Source: Marinobacter orientalis (GTDB lineage Bacteria; Pseudomonadota; Gammaproteobacteria; Pseudomonadales; Oleiphilaceae). From it: DNA of 64,000 nucleotides. Made by a program: the position numbers and the translations under genes. Position 1 is the first letter of the stretch; every line of letters starts with the position of its first letter. Shown here piece by piece: positions 43,323-50,993 of the stretch. Below the pieces are notes generated by a model. The model searched no databases and was not told where the DNA came from. It worked only from the letters and a program-made list of their open reading frames with translations. Where the stretch lies: the NCBI RefSeq assembly GCF_004792665.1, contig NZ_SRZX01000001.1, positions 620,001 to 684,000 on the forward strand, written 5' to 3'.

Positions 43323-43922
43323 ATGACAATTCAGACGCCCATTAAACGGAAACCAACAGCGGGCCGCCTGCAGCCATTTTTTGCAATCGGCTACCTGTTC
43401 GCAGCCTTCAGCCTTCCTGCGCTTAGCCATGCCGCTGACAATCCCGGCGCCCACGAACATGGCCACGCCAGGCTGCAGATAGCCGTGGAGAACAACAGCA
43501 TTGACCTGATATTCACTTCTCCCGCCTACAACCTGGCGGGCTTCGAACACGAAGCCCGAAGCGATGAGGAAAAAAATCGGCTGGCAGAGATCAGCCAGTG
43601 GCTGGACACCACCCCATTGGTGAATACTGAAGCTGCCGATTGCCGTATAACCGGCGCCACTGTTGAACTTGGCGGGCAGAGCGGGAAAGAAGATCATGAT
43701 CATCACGACCATGGTGGAGACCATGAGGAGTCCACCCACCGCGAGTACGATGTGTCACAACAACTGGAGTGTGATGATACCGGCGCAAGAATGACGCTCA
43801 CATCCGCCCTGATGGAGAAATTCGGCAACCTGGAAGAACTTGCCGTTGAATGGGTGAGCCCATCCGGTCAGGGCAGCGCCCGGCTGGCGCGGACCAACCG
43901 GGCATTCACTGTCAGCAAGTGA
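43323..43922 (+). CDS. ZrgA-like zinc-binding periplasmic protein (DUF2796)
   Basis: A 199-residue exported protein (signal peptide ending near SHAAD). The mature start AHEHGHARLQIAVENNSIDLIF is characteristic of DUF2796, and a metal-binding His/Asp run (HDHHDHGGDHEE, about 123-134) is present. Related proteins are part of a Zur-controlled zinc uptake set in Vibrio and Pseudomonas (PA4063 type). I chose ATG 43323, the first one after the Zur box. It is convergent with the DUF3299 gene, which starts at the next base. Confidence 0.88.
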   Translation: MTIQTPIKRKPTAGRLQPFFAIGYLFAAFSLPALSHAADNPGAHEHGHARLQIAVENNSIDLIFTSPAYNLAGFEHEARSDEEKNRLAEISQWLDTTPLVNTEAADCRITGATVELGGQSGKEDHDHHDHGGDHEESTHREYDVSQQLECDDTGARMTLTSALMEKFGNLEELAVEWVSPSGQGSARLARTNRAFTVSK

Positions 43923-44477
43923 TCAGTAGACGCCCTCTTCCTCGTAGGGCGTGACGTTTTCCGCCACGATGGAATAGGAGGATGAAGCGATATCGTTCTC
44001 GGTTTTCTCGATCGTCAGGGTGCCTTCAATCCAGACCGGATCGTAAAGCGCTTCGAGGGTAAAGCCCTCTTTGTACTTCACATGGATGATCTGGTTGGGT
44101 GGAGGCGGTGGCACATGAATGCAGGCGCCATAGTAAGGCACCAGGAAAAACTCGAGAATGCGCATATCCCTGGTGGTTTTGAGAGGGACCACAAAGCCCG
44201 GAATGCGCCCGGACCGGCCATCCATCGCGTCGACGGTTCGGCCGGTCATGATCTCGTCCGGCAAGGCCGCCGGGCCATCGCCTTCGTGGGTGACTTCTGG
44301 CATATTCTCCAGCAGATTAAGATCCTCGGCAGGCATCAGTTCCAGCCAGTCGATCTCATCAGAGGCGTCTTCTGCACTGGCTGTGGTAAACAGGCTCAGC
44401 GACACGGCCAGAACCAGGGCCAGCAGGGGGAGGACGGACCGCATGTGCTGCGTTCTGGATTCCACATCATGAATCAT
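43923..44477 (-). CDS. DUF3299 periplasmic protein (zinc module)
   Basis: About 184 residues with a signal peptide (MRSVLPLLALVLAVSLSLF, to TTASA). The body has IPGFVVPLKTTRDMRILEFFLVPYYGACIHVPPPPPNQIIHV in several pieces, which is typical of DUF3299. The start at 44477 has AGGAG 11 nt upstream; the ATG at 44444 gives a cleaner signal peptide. In P. aeruginosa the counterpart (PA4066) is clustered with PA4063-PA4065, the same set as here. Its own biochemical role is unknown. Confidence 0.8.
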   Translation of the reverse strand: MIHDVESRTQHMRSVLPLLALVLAVSLSLFTTASAEDASDEIDWLELMPAEDLNLLENMPEVTHEGDGPAALPDEIMTGRTVDAMDGRSGRIPGFVVPLKTTRDMRILEFFLVPYYGACIHVPPPPPNQIIHVKYKEGFTLEALYDPVWIEGTLTIEKTENDIASSSYSIVAENVTPYEEEGVY

Positions 44478-44526
44478 AAAATGAATTACTCCTGCGACAA
44501 TTCGGGAATCATACACCGGAAAACAG

Positions 44527-45249
44527 ATGCCTGATATGAGCAGCCAGACAGATTCGCCAGCCGATAGTTCCGCCATTGCCCGGGAGGCTCTGCGGATCAG
44601 TCATGTGAAATTCCGCTGGGACCCGACCCAGCCTCCGCTCGTTTATCCCGAGATCACTCTGGACGCCGGCGAGCATCTGTTTCTCCGTGGGCCCAGTGGC
44701 AGCGGCAAAAGCACCCTGCTGAGTCTGCTGGGCGGCCTGATTCTCCCTGATACAGGCACACTGAGCCTGCTGGGCACTGACCTGGCTGGCCTGACCAGCG
44801 GCCAGCGGGACCGGTTCCGTGCCGATCACGTGGGCGTAATCTTCCAGCAGTTCAACCTGGTGCCCTATCTCACCACCCTGGACAACGTCATGCTGCCATG
44901 CCGGCTTTCCCGCAAACGCCGCAGGCGCGCCCTGCCTACAGCGGAGCAGGAAGCGGAGTCCCTGCTGACCGCCCTGGGCATCCCCCAGAGTCACTGGCAC
45001 CGCAGGGTGACGGGGCTGAGCGTGGGGCAGCAGCAACGGGTGGCAGCAGCACGGGCACTGACCGGTGGCCCGGAACTGATTCTGGCGGACGAACCCACTT
45101 CCGCCCTCGACAGCGACAACCGTGACCGCTTTATTGAACTGCTGCTGGGGCTGGCTGCGGAGAAACACTCATCGGTGGTTTTCGTCAGCCATGACCAGAG
45201 CCTGGCGGAACGATTTGACCGCCAACTGGCCCTGCAGGTGACGCCGTGA
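44527..45249 (+). CDS. ABC transporter ATP-binding protein, LolD/MacB-like (zinc module)
   Basis: A 240-residue ATPase. Walker A GPSGSGKST, Q-loop FQQFNLVPYLT, signature LSVGQQQRVAAARAL and Walker B LILADEPTSALD, all in the LolD/MacB subfamily. It is divergent from the DUF3299 gene by 49 nt, overlaps the permease start by 4 nt, and matches the PA4064-type protein. With the permease it forms a MacB-like mechanotransmitting pair rather than an importer. Confidence 0.9.
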   Translation: MPDMSSQTDSPADSSAIAREALRISHVKFRWDPTQPPLVYPEITLDAGEHLFLRGPSGSGKSTLLSLLGGLILPDTGTLSLLGTDLAGLTSGQRDRFRADHVGVIFQQFNLVPYLTTLDNVMLPCRLSRKRRRRALPTAEQEAESLLTALGIPQSHWHRRVTGLSVGQQQRVAAARALTGGPELILADEPTSALDSDNRDRFIELLLGLAAEKHSSVVFVSHDQSLAERFDRQLALQVTP

Positions 45250-46520
45250 GTATCCGGCTGGCGTTTTCACTGGCATTGGCGAGCCTGTGGTACCGGCGCA
45301 AAGTGCTGGCGCTTGTGACTCTCACGCTGACCCTGAGCATCACCCTGTTGCTGGGCGTGCAATATCTGCGCACCGAGGTGAAACAGACGTTCACCAACAC
45401 CATCTCCGGCACAGACCTGATTGTGGGAGCCCGCAGTGGCCAGCTGAACCTGCTCATGTACACCGTTTTCCATATCGGTGACGCCACCAATAACATTCGC
45501 TGGAGCACCTATCAGAAACTGCAGGACGACCAGCGGATCGACTGGCTGGTGCCGATATCACTGGGCGACAGTTATCGTGGCCACCGGGTTGTGGGAACCA
45601 GCGAGCAGTTCCCGGAGCACTTCCGTTACGGCCGCGACCAGAAACCCGCGTTAGCCGAGGGTGAATGGTTCAACGAGGTGTTCGAAGTGGTACTGGGGGC
45701 GCAGGTGGCGCGGAAGCATGGCCACCAGCTGGGTGATGACATCACTCTCTCCCACGGAGGTGGCCGGACCAGTTTCTCGAATCACAGGGACACTCCGTTC
45801 ACCGTCACCGGTGTTCTGGCTCCCACGGGAACACCGGTGGACCAGGCAGTTTACGTCAGCCTTGAAGGCCTGGAAGCCATCCACATCGGCTGGGAGTCCG
45901 GAGTGGCCATCCCCGGCCGCACCGTGACCCCGGAACAGGCCCTGGAGCGGGACCTGACTCCCGGTAGTATTACCGCAGCTCTGGTCGGGATCGAACGCAA
46001 GGTGCTGACGTTCCAGGTTCAGCGCGAAATCAACGGGTTCCGGGATGAGCCGCTGTCCGCGATTCTGCCAGGGGTGGCACTGAGCGAGTTGTGGCGCATC
46101 ATGGGCCAGTTCGAAACCGCGCTGCTGGGTATTACCGGTTTTGTGGTAATCACCAGCCTGATCGGGCTGATTGCGGTATTGCTGACCCTGCAGCTACAGC
46201 GACGACAGGAAGTGGCCATACTCCGGGCGACCGGCGCCTCGCCCCTGCTGATTGCGGCATTACACGTGATCGAATGTGTAATACTCGCGGTAGCAGCCTG
46301 CGGGCTTGCAGTAATCACCGGAGCCGCCGGGATTGCCGCCCTCAGCCCCTGGTTACTGGAAACCTGGGGCATTCAGATCGGTTTACGCCCACTGAACCCG
46401 ATGGAATGGCTGATTATTGCCAGCGTACCCCTCGCTGCGTTTCTGGTGGGGCTGATACCCGCACTTCAGGCCTGGCGTGGCAGCCGCAAACAGGGGTTGG
46501 GGCATGTGGTTCCGGAGTGA
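45246..46520 (+). CDS. ABC transporter permease, MacB/FtsX-like (zinc module)
   Basis: A 424-residue protein with an N-terminal transmembrane helix (KVLALVTLTLTLSITLLLG), a large periplasmic domain (about 50-280) and three C-terminal helices (LLGITGFVVITSLIGLIAVLLTL, VIECVILAVAACGLAVITGAAG, EWLIIASVPLAAFLVGLIPAL). This is the FtsX/MacB topology. GTG start. It corresponds to the PA4065-type permease next to Zur-regulated genes. The pair with the ATPase may move or activate a periplasmic zinc component. Confidence 0.88.
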   Translation: MSIRLAFSLALASLWYRRKVLALVTLTLTLSITLLLGVQYLRTEVKQTFTNTISGTDLIVGARSGQLNLLMYTVFHIGDATNNIRWSTYQKLQDDQRIDWLVPISLGDSYRGHRVVGTSEQFPEHFRYGRDQKPALAEGEWFNEVFEVVLGAQVARKHGHQLGDDITLSHGGGRTSFSNHRDTPFTVTGVLAPTGTPVDQAVYVSLEGLEAIHIGWESGVAIPGRTVTPEQALERDLTPGSITAALVGIERKVLTFQVQREINGFRDEPLSAILPGVALSELWRIMGQFETALLGITGFVVITSLIGLIAVLLTLQLQRRQEVAILRATGASPLLIAALHVIECVILAVAACGLAVITGAAGIAALSPWLLETWGIQIGLRPLNPMEWLIIASVPLAAFLVGLIPALQAWRGSRKQGLGHVVPE

Positions 46521-46622
46521 AAAGCGTCAGGCATCCGGGGCAATGACATCCCTGTAAATTGACCAGCTTGCAGTCCACACTTATAGTTAGTTCACCTATT
46601 TGATACAGGCGCTGGACGACTC

Positions 46623-46829
46623 ATGGAACAGTCCGAACTACAGGCACTGGCGGACAAGCTCGACAGGCTGATTGAACACTGTCGCAAACTGGAACGTGAC
46701 AACGCGATGCTGCGCGAGCTGCAGGACGACTGGAACCGTGAGCGAGCGCAGCTGATGCACAAGAATGATCTTGCCAAAAACAAGATCGAAGCCATGATAG
46801 GCCGTCTGCGGGCCCTGGAGCACCATTGA
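46623..46829 (+). CDS. Small coiled-coil protein of the TIGR02449/ZapB-like family
   Basis: A 68-residue coiled coil (SELQALADKLDRLIEHCRKLERDNAMLRE in parts). It sits immediately before zapA, whose ATG overlaps its TGA. In gammaproteobacteria this small family is always next to zapA. A role in Z-ring assembly is inferred from that location. Confidence 0.88.
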   Translation: MEQSELQALADKLDRLIEHCRKLERDNAMLRELQDDWNRERAQLMHKNDLAKNKIEAMIGRLRALEHH

Positions 46830-47125
46830 TGCCACAGCATCCGACAACCGTCGAAGTCAAGATTCTCGACAAGGAATACCTGGTCGCCTGTCCCGAGGAG
46901 CAGCAGAACGCCCTCTTGCAGGCCGCCAGGCACCTGGACATCAAAATGCGGGAAATCCGCGCAAGCGGTAAAGTCTTCGGCACCGAGCGCATCGCGGTGA
47001 TGGCTGCCCTCAACATCACCCACGATTTTCTGGAGCGGGACACCATGTCCAGTGCCGCCAGCTCGATTCTCAACGCCATGGACGAGAAACTGGATACGGC
47101 CCTGGGGGAATCGTCCGGTAACTAA
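46829..47125 (+). CDS. zapA: Cell division protein ZapA
   Basis: A 98-residue protein that bundles FtsZ filaments. Beta-hairpin VEVKILDKEYLVACPEEQQNALLQAARHLDIKMREIR (in parts), the core ERIAVMAALNITHDFL and a C-terminal helix match ZapA. The ATG at 46829 overlaps the preceding stop (TGATG). The 6S RNA gene follows 64 nt after the stop, as in Pseudomonas and E. coli. Confidence 0.95.
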   Translation: MPQHPTTVEVKILDKEYLVACPEEQQNALLQAARHLDIKMREIRASGKVFGTERIAVMAALNITHDFLERDTMSSAASSILNAMDEKLDTALGESSGN

Positions 47126-47152
47126 GCATTACACACGGATCCGATTCAGGTG

Positions 47153-47183
47153 TTGCAATCAGCCCCGGCAATGCCCGTATAAT
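47153..47183 (+). promoter_or_regulatory. Promoter of the 6S RNA gene
   Basis: A perfect TATAAT -10 box (47178-47183) with TTGCAA (47153-47158) 19 nt upstream. Transcription should start at about 47190, where the closing stem of the RNA begins. Confidence 0.7.
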
Positions 47184-47189
47184 AAGAAC

Positions 47190-47369
47190 AACTTCCTGGG
47201 CTGTTCGCTGGTCGGATTCGTCCTCGAGCCGATGCGCACTACCCAGGTGGCTACTCTAGGGCATTGTGAGCACGTCCCCTTACGGGGAAAGCCTAATATG
47301 TCACAGCGGCCACCGACCTTGAACTTTGGGTTCAAGGGCCACATCCGATAACGGCAGCCCGGGAAGCTT
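47190..47369 (+). ncRNA. ssrS: 6S RNA
   Basis: No open frame fills the space between zapA and fau, the standard location of ssrS in gammaproteobacteria. The two ends pair: CTTCCTGGGCTG near 47192 and CAGCCCGGGAAG at 47355-47366. The 3' part has the conserved GACCTTGAACTTTGGGTTCAAGG in two pieces. Between lie a purine-rich central bulge and stems. 6S RNA mimics open promoter DNA, binds sigma-70 RNA polymerase and tunes stationary-phase transcription. The exact 5' and 3' ends are estimates. Confidence 0.85.
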
Positions 47370-47372
47370 ATT

Positions 47373-48020
47373 TTGACCAACGTTATCACCCCCCAGCCTT
47401 TTCAAGACCATCCCGATTCACGATCACGCAGCAGACTCCGCAAGATCCTTCGGCAAAAACGCCGCTCGCTGTCCGCGGAAGAACAGCAGATAGCTGCCGA
47501 CCAGCTTGCGCTGAACCTTTTGCGACACCCCGATCTCTACCGGGCCCGTCACGTGGCGATCTATCTGCCCAATGATGGTGAAATCGATCCCCGGATCTAC
47601 GCCCACATCGCCCGCAGGCGCGGAATCCGTTTCTATCTTCCGGTGCTGCACCCGGTCCTTCGCGGCAGACTGGTTTTCAGCCGCTACACCGAAAACACAA
47701 CGCTGACAGCCAACCGTTTCGGCATCCCCGAGCCACCTTTCCACGAAGGCCTCAAACGGCCGCCATGGGCCCTGGATGCGGTGCTGTTCCCGCTGGTGGG
47801 TTTTGATGAGTTCGGTGGGCGGCTGGGAATGGGCGGCGGCTTCTACGATCGCACGTTTGCGTTTACCCGGATCAGACCAAGGCTGGCGCCCAAGCTCATC
47901 GGGCTGGCCCATGACTGTCAGAAAGTACCGGAATTGCCGCTGGAGCCCTGGGATATTCCCCTGCACAGCGTGGTGACTGACAGGAAACGTTACCGGGTGA
48001 AGGCAAGAAGCTCGCTGTAG
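47373..48020 (+). CDS. fau: 5-formyltetrahydrofolate cyclo-ligase
   Basis: A 215-residue folate enzyme (ATP-dependent return of 5-formyl-THF). Conserved motifs: LRKILRQKRRSLSAEEQ, VAIYLPNDGEIDPR, the binding loop DAVLFPLVGFDEFGGRLGMGGGFYDRTF (in parts). The start appears to be TTG at 47373, inside the T-run after 6S RNA; no ATG is upstream in frame. This and the short 6S-to-gene distance suggest co-transcription with ssrS, as in E. coli. Confidence 0.93.
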   Translation: MTNVITPQPFQDHPDSRSRSRLRKILRQKRRSLSAEEQQIAADQLALNLLRHPDLYRARHVAIYLPNDGEIDPRIYAHIARRRGIRFYLPVLHPVLRGRLVFSRYTENTTLTANRFGIPEPPFHEGLKRPPWALDAVLFPLVGFDEFGGRLGMGGGFYDRTFAFTRIRPRLAPKLIGLAHDCQKVPELPLEPWDIPLHSVVTDRKRYRVKARSSL

Positions 48021-48023
48021 AGT

Positions 48024-48173
48024 TCAGTTTCTGACAGCGGACACGATAACGGTTTCGGTTTCAGAAGCCGTGGGCTCGTCATCCGATGCCTGAAGCGAAG
48101 TGAAGCCAGTGACAACAAGGCCAACGGCAAAAATCAGCACAACCGTCCGGATAATGTCAGGCTTGCGGCCCAT
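48024..48173 (-). CDS. Small single-pass membrane protein (49 aa)
   Basis: A 49-residue frame: MGRKPDIIRT, then one hydrophobic helix (VVLIFAVGLVVTGF), then an acidic-polar tail (SDDEPTASETETVIV). GGAG lies 9 nt before the ATG at 48173, and the gene ends 4 nt after the fau stop. I do not recognise the family. An FNR/Anr-like box sits about 35 nt upstream (48206-48219). The positive N-terminus and acidic tail suggest the tail is outside the cytoplasm. Not a homologue of a known cbb3 subunit by eye. Confidence 0.6.
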   Translation of the reverse strand: MGRKPDIIRTVVLIFAVGLVVTGFTSLQASDDEPTASETETVIVSAVRN

Positions 48174-48205
48174 GGCGGGAGTCTCCGGTATTCGAAAGAG
48201 TAAAA

Positions 48206-48219
48206 TTGATCTAAATCAG
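48206..48219. promoter_or_regulatory. FNR/Anr-like box upstream of the 49-residue protein
   Basis: TTGAT-CTAA-ATCAG matches the FNR/Anr consensus TTGAT-N4-ATCAA at nine of ten conserved bases. It lies 32 nt upstream of the small gene's ATG, close for a classical activator site. Right next to it (48220-48232) is CAAGAATAGTTCT on the minus strand, sharing AAGAATAGTTCT with the motif of the PQQ island. Confidence 0.45.
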
Positions 48220-48308
48220 AGAACTATTCTTGTTTTAAAGAATCAGCGAAAAGACTAACACCTGTACTGGATTTTACAATTTTTCACAGGTTAAAGTTCG
48301 GTAAGATT

Positions 48309-48409
48309 GGAGCGGGCCTTCCAAAACACGCTCAAGCACATTCCTGCGACGCCTGGGCTCCGCCATCCATGGCTCCGCACAGTTTTGGAAGGCCTGCCGC
48401 GCCCGCTCC
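48309..48409. repeat. Palindromic intergenic repeat, family 1, copy 2
   Basis: Inverted relative to copy 1 (20220-20330). The reverse complement shares TTCCAAAACTGTGCGGAGCC, GGATGGCGGAGC and TGTGCTTGAGCGTGTTTTGG with it. The ends (GGAGCGGGC / GCCCGCTCC) form the outer stem, and the arms CCTTCCAAAAC/GTTTTGGAAGG form the inner stem. It lies just after the ilvA stop and may end its transcription. Confidence 0.85.
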
Positions 48410-48418
48410 CGATCCGCG

Positions 48419-49954
48419 TTATTCAGACCTATTATTACCTGCACCCAGAAACAGCTGGTAAGCCTCGTTGTCGGTCATGTTTTCGTAGCGGAAACCGACT
48501 TTGTCGAGCATTTTCTCGAAATCCTGCACTTCGTCATCTTCCACCTGAGCGCCCAGCAGCACCCGGCTGTAGGCCGCACCATGGTTACGGTAGTGGAACA
48601 TGGAGATATTCCAGCGGGTGCCCAGTGACATCAGGAACTTCAGCAGCGCGCCGGGGCGTTCGGGGAATTCGAACTGGAAGACCTTTTCGTTGGTAATGGT
48701 CGGGGCGTGGCCGCCAACCATGTGACGAATGTGCTGCTTGGCCAGATCGCTGTCGGTCAGGTCGACAACGGCATAGCCGGTTTCACGCAGCTCCTGCACC
48801 AGGTCTTCGCGCCCGTGACCGCCAGCCTGGATCTGGATTCCTACGAAAATGGTGGCGTTGGTGGCATCGGCGTAGCGATAGTTGAACTCGGTGATACTGC
48901 GCTTGTGCAGGGCGTTGATGAAGGTTTTGAAGGCACCCGGCTTCTCGGGGATGGTGACCGCCAGGATGGCTTCGCGTTTTTCCCCGATTTCCGTGCGCTC
49001 GGAGATATAGCGCAGGCGGTCGAAGTTCATGTTGGCGCCGCTGAGGGTGGCCACCAGGTTCTCGTTCTCGATCTTTTCCCGCTCGATGTACTTCTTGAGA
49101 CCCGCCACACCCAAAGCACCAGCCGGCTCGGCAATGGAGCGGGTATCCTCGAACACGTCCTTTATGGCGGCGCAGATCTCGTCGGTGGAGACGGTAATTA
49201 CCTCGTCCACGTGATCCTTGCAGATTTCCCATGGGTACTTGCCGATCTGCTTGACGGCCACACCGTCTGCAAAGATTCCAACTTCGTCCAGTATCACGCG
49301 CTTGCCGGCTTTAAGCGCCGCCTGCAGGCAGTTGGAATCCTCCGGCTCAACACCGATCACCTTGATTTCAGGCCGCAGGTACTTGATATAGGCCGCCATG
49401 CCGGCGATCAGCCCACCACCGCCAACACAGATAAAGATGGCGTGGATCGGCTTGCTGAACTGCCACATGATTTCCATGGCCACCGTGCCCTGGCCGGCAA
49501 TCACATCCGGATCGTCGTAGGGCGGGATGTAGGTGTAACCATGTTTCTGGATCAGCTCCTGGGCATGGGCTGCGGCTTCGTCAAAGGCATCGCCTCTCAG
49601 GACCACTCTGGCGCCATGATCACGTACCGAACGCACCTTGATCTCGGGGGTAGTCTGGGGCATCACGATCACCGCCTTGATGCCGAGGTTCTTCGCCGCG
49701 AGGGCCACGCCCTGGGCATGGTTGCCGGCAGAGGCACAAATTACGCCCTTGGCTTTCTGCTCTTCCGAAAGCTGGGCAATCCGGTTATAGGCGCCACGAA
49801 TCTTGAAAGAAAATACCGGCTGAAGGTCTTCGCGCTTGAGCAGAATATTGTTGCCAAAGCGCTTTGACAGGCTGCGGGCCTCGGTCAGCGGGGTCTCGAT
49901 GGCCACGTCGTAGACCCGGGCATCAAGAATTTTCTTTATGTAGCGTTGCGGCAT
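48419..49954 (-). CDS. ilvA: Threonine ammonia-lyase, biosynthetic
   Basis: A 511-residue enzyme, first step of isoleucine synthesis (threonine to 2-oxobutanoate plus ammonia). The PLP lysine is in FSFKIRGAYNRIAQL and the phosphate loop in CVGGGGLIAGM. Two C-terminal ACT-like regulatory domains (about 330-510) are present, as in the long, isoleucine-inhibited form. I set the start at ATG 49954 (MPQRYIKKILDARV); upstream frame sequence looks non-coding. Divergent from rpiA, as in Pseudomonas. Confidence 0.96.
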   Translation of the reverse strand: MPQRYIKKILDARVYDVAIETPLTEARSLSKRFGNNILLKREDLQPVFSFKIRGAYNRIAQLSEEQKAKGVICASAGNHAQGVALAAKNLGIKAVIVMPQTTPEIKVRSVRDHGARVVLRGDAFDEAAAHAQELIQKHGYTYIPPYDDPDVIAGQGTVAMEIMWQFSKPIHAIFICVGGGGLIAGMAAYIKYLRPEIKVIGVEPEDSNCLQAALKAGKRVILDEVGIFADGVAVKQIGKYPWEICKDHVDEVITVSTDEICAAIKDVFEDTRSIAEPAGALGVAGLKKYIEREKIENENLVATLSGANMNFDRLRYISERTEIGEKREAILAVTIPEKPGAFKTFINALHKRSITEFNYRYADATNATIFVGIQIQAGGHGREDLVQELRETGYAVVDLTDSDLAKQHIRHMVGGHAPTITNEKVFQFEFPERPGALLKFLMSLGTRWNISMFHYRNHGAAYSRVLLGAQVEDDEVQDFEKMLDKVGFRYENMTDNEAYQLFLGAGNNRSE

Positions 49955-50096
49955 GGTTCCATCCGGAGGTTGGTGTTTTGTTGGAAAAACGCACAGTGTA
50001 GAAACTTTGCCGGGGTTTCGTCTATAAGCAGGCCATCGGGAAGCGCTATACTGAAAGCCATTGTGATCATTTCCCACAGAAACCGGAGCACCCCCG

Positions 50097-50777
50097 ATGA
50101 ATAAGGACGAACTGAAGAAAGCCGTCGCCCAGGCCGCACTGGACTATATCAGGCCCCATCTCGACCAGGACAGCATTATCGGCGTGGGCACCGGCAGCAC
50201 TGCCAACTGTTTTATCGACCTGCTGGCGGAAATCCGCAACGACTTCGACGGTGCGGTTGCCAGCTCTGACGCCACGGCGGAGCGGCTCAAGAGTCACGGT
50301 ATTCCGGTCTACGACCTGAACAGTGCCGCGCCACTCGAGTTTTACGTGGACGGCGCGGATGAAACCAATGACCACCTGGAACTCATCAAGGGCGGCGGCG
50401 GCGCCCTCACCCGCGAGAAGATTGTGGCGGCCGCGTCCAAGACGTTTATCTGCATCGCTGATGAGTCCAAGAAAGTGAATATCCTTGGTACCTTTCCGCT
50501 ACCGGTGGAGGTGGTTCCCATGGCCCGCAGCCATGTTGGCCGCGAAATCGTGAAGCTGGGCGGTGACCCGGTGTACCGCGAGGGTTTTACCACCGACAAC
50601 GGTAATATCATCATCGATATCCACAATCTGGATATTTCCCGGCCGATTCAGGTGGAAGAGAGGCTGAACAATGTTGTGGGCATTGTTACCAACGGCTTGT
50701 TTGCTCGTCGGCCTGCGGATTTGTTGTTGCTCGGTACCGCGGATGGCGTTAAAAGCATTTCCCGCGAGGATGGCTAA
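50097..50777 (+). CDS. rpiA: Ribose-5-phosphate isomerase A
   Basis: A 226-residue pentose-phosphate enzyme. Motifs: [35 protein letters not shown] with the active-site residues, and [19 protein letters not shown] lies upstream of the ATG. It is divergent from ilvA (142 nt) and followed by the long palindromic repeat at 50787. Confidence 0.97.
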   Translation: MNKDELKKAVAQAALDYIRPHLDQDSIIGVGTGSTANCFIDLLAEIRNDFDGAVASSDATAERLKSHGIPVYDLNSAAPLEFYVDGADETNDHLELIKGGGGALTREKIVAAASKTFICIADESKKVNILGTFPLPVEVVPMARSHVGREIVKLGGDPVYREGFTTDNGNIIIDIHNLDISRPIQVEERLNNVVGIVTNGLFARRPADLLLLGTADGVKSISREDG

Positions 50778-50786
50778 CTCGGGGAA

Positions 50787-50895
50787 GCCGCGAAGGGGGA
50801 GGGCTGTCAGGGGCACGCTGTAAATACGTCCCTGTACGCTCGACAAAAACATCCATGTTTTTGACGTCCCCTGACAGCCCTCCCCCCTTCGCGGC
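50787..50895. repeat. Palindromic intergenic repeat, family 2
   Basis: A 109-nt hairpin: outer arms GCCGCGAAGGGGGAGGGC...GCCCTCCCCCCTTCGCGGC with TGTCAGGGG/CCCCTGACA inside, and an inner CAAAAACAT/ATGTTTTTG hairpin. Its design (long outer arms and a short inner palindrome around an ATCCATG core) resembles family 1, but the sequence is different. Confidence 0.85.
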
Positions 50896-50913
50896 CCAGA
50901 CTCTTTTCGGGCC

Positions 50914-50945
50914 TTTGAAAACCAAGCGCTTGCTTGGTTTTCAAA
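50914..50945. promoter_or_regulatory. Perfect 14-base-arm palindrome, candidate TetR-type operator
   Basis: Arms TTTGAAAACCAAGC and GCTTGGTTTTCAAA around GCTT. The embedded CAAGCGCTTG centre resembles sites bound by TetR-type repressors of fatty acid/acyl-CoA genes. It lies 48 nt before the GTG of the acyl-CoA dehydrogenase gene. It could instead be a terminator for rpiA, but it is not followed by a T-run. Confidence 0.55.
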
Positions 50946-50993
50946 TTTAGGTGAGACTGCCTCTATGATTTGTTGATCATAGGGAGCACCACC

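Noticed and set aside
48309..48409. Possible small protein in the family-1 repeat
   Set aside because: The repeated frame (FQN-AEP-MAE-like words) arises from the palindrome itself; structure and lack of a start signal argue for a non-coding repeat.
48707..49867. 386-codon plus-strand frame opposite ilvA
   Set aside because: ilvA on the minus strand is unmistakable; the opposite frame is an artefact.
20220..50895. CRISPR array
   Set aside because: The palindromic repeats are single, long and far apart, without spacers or cas genes.
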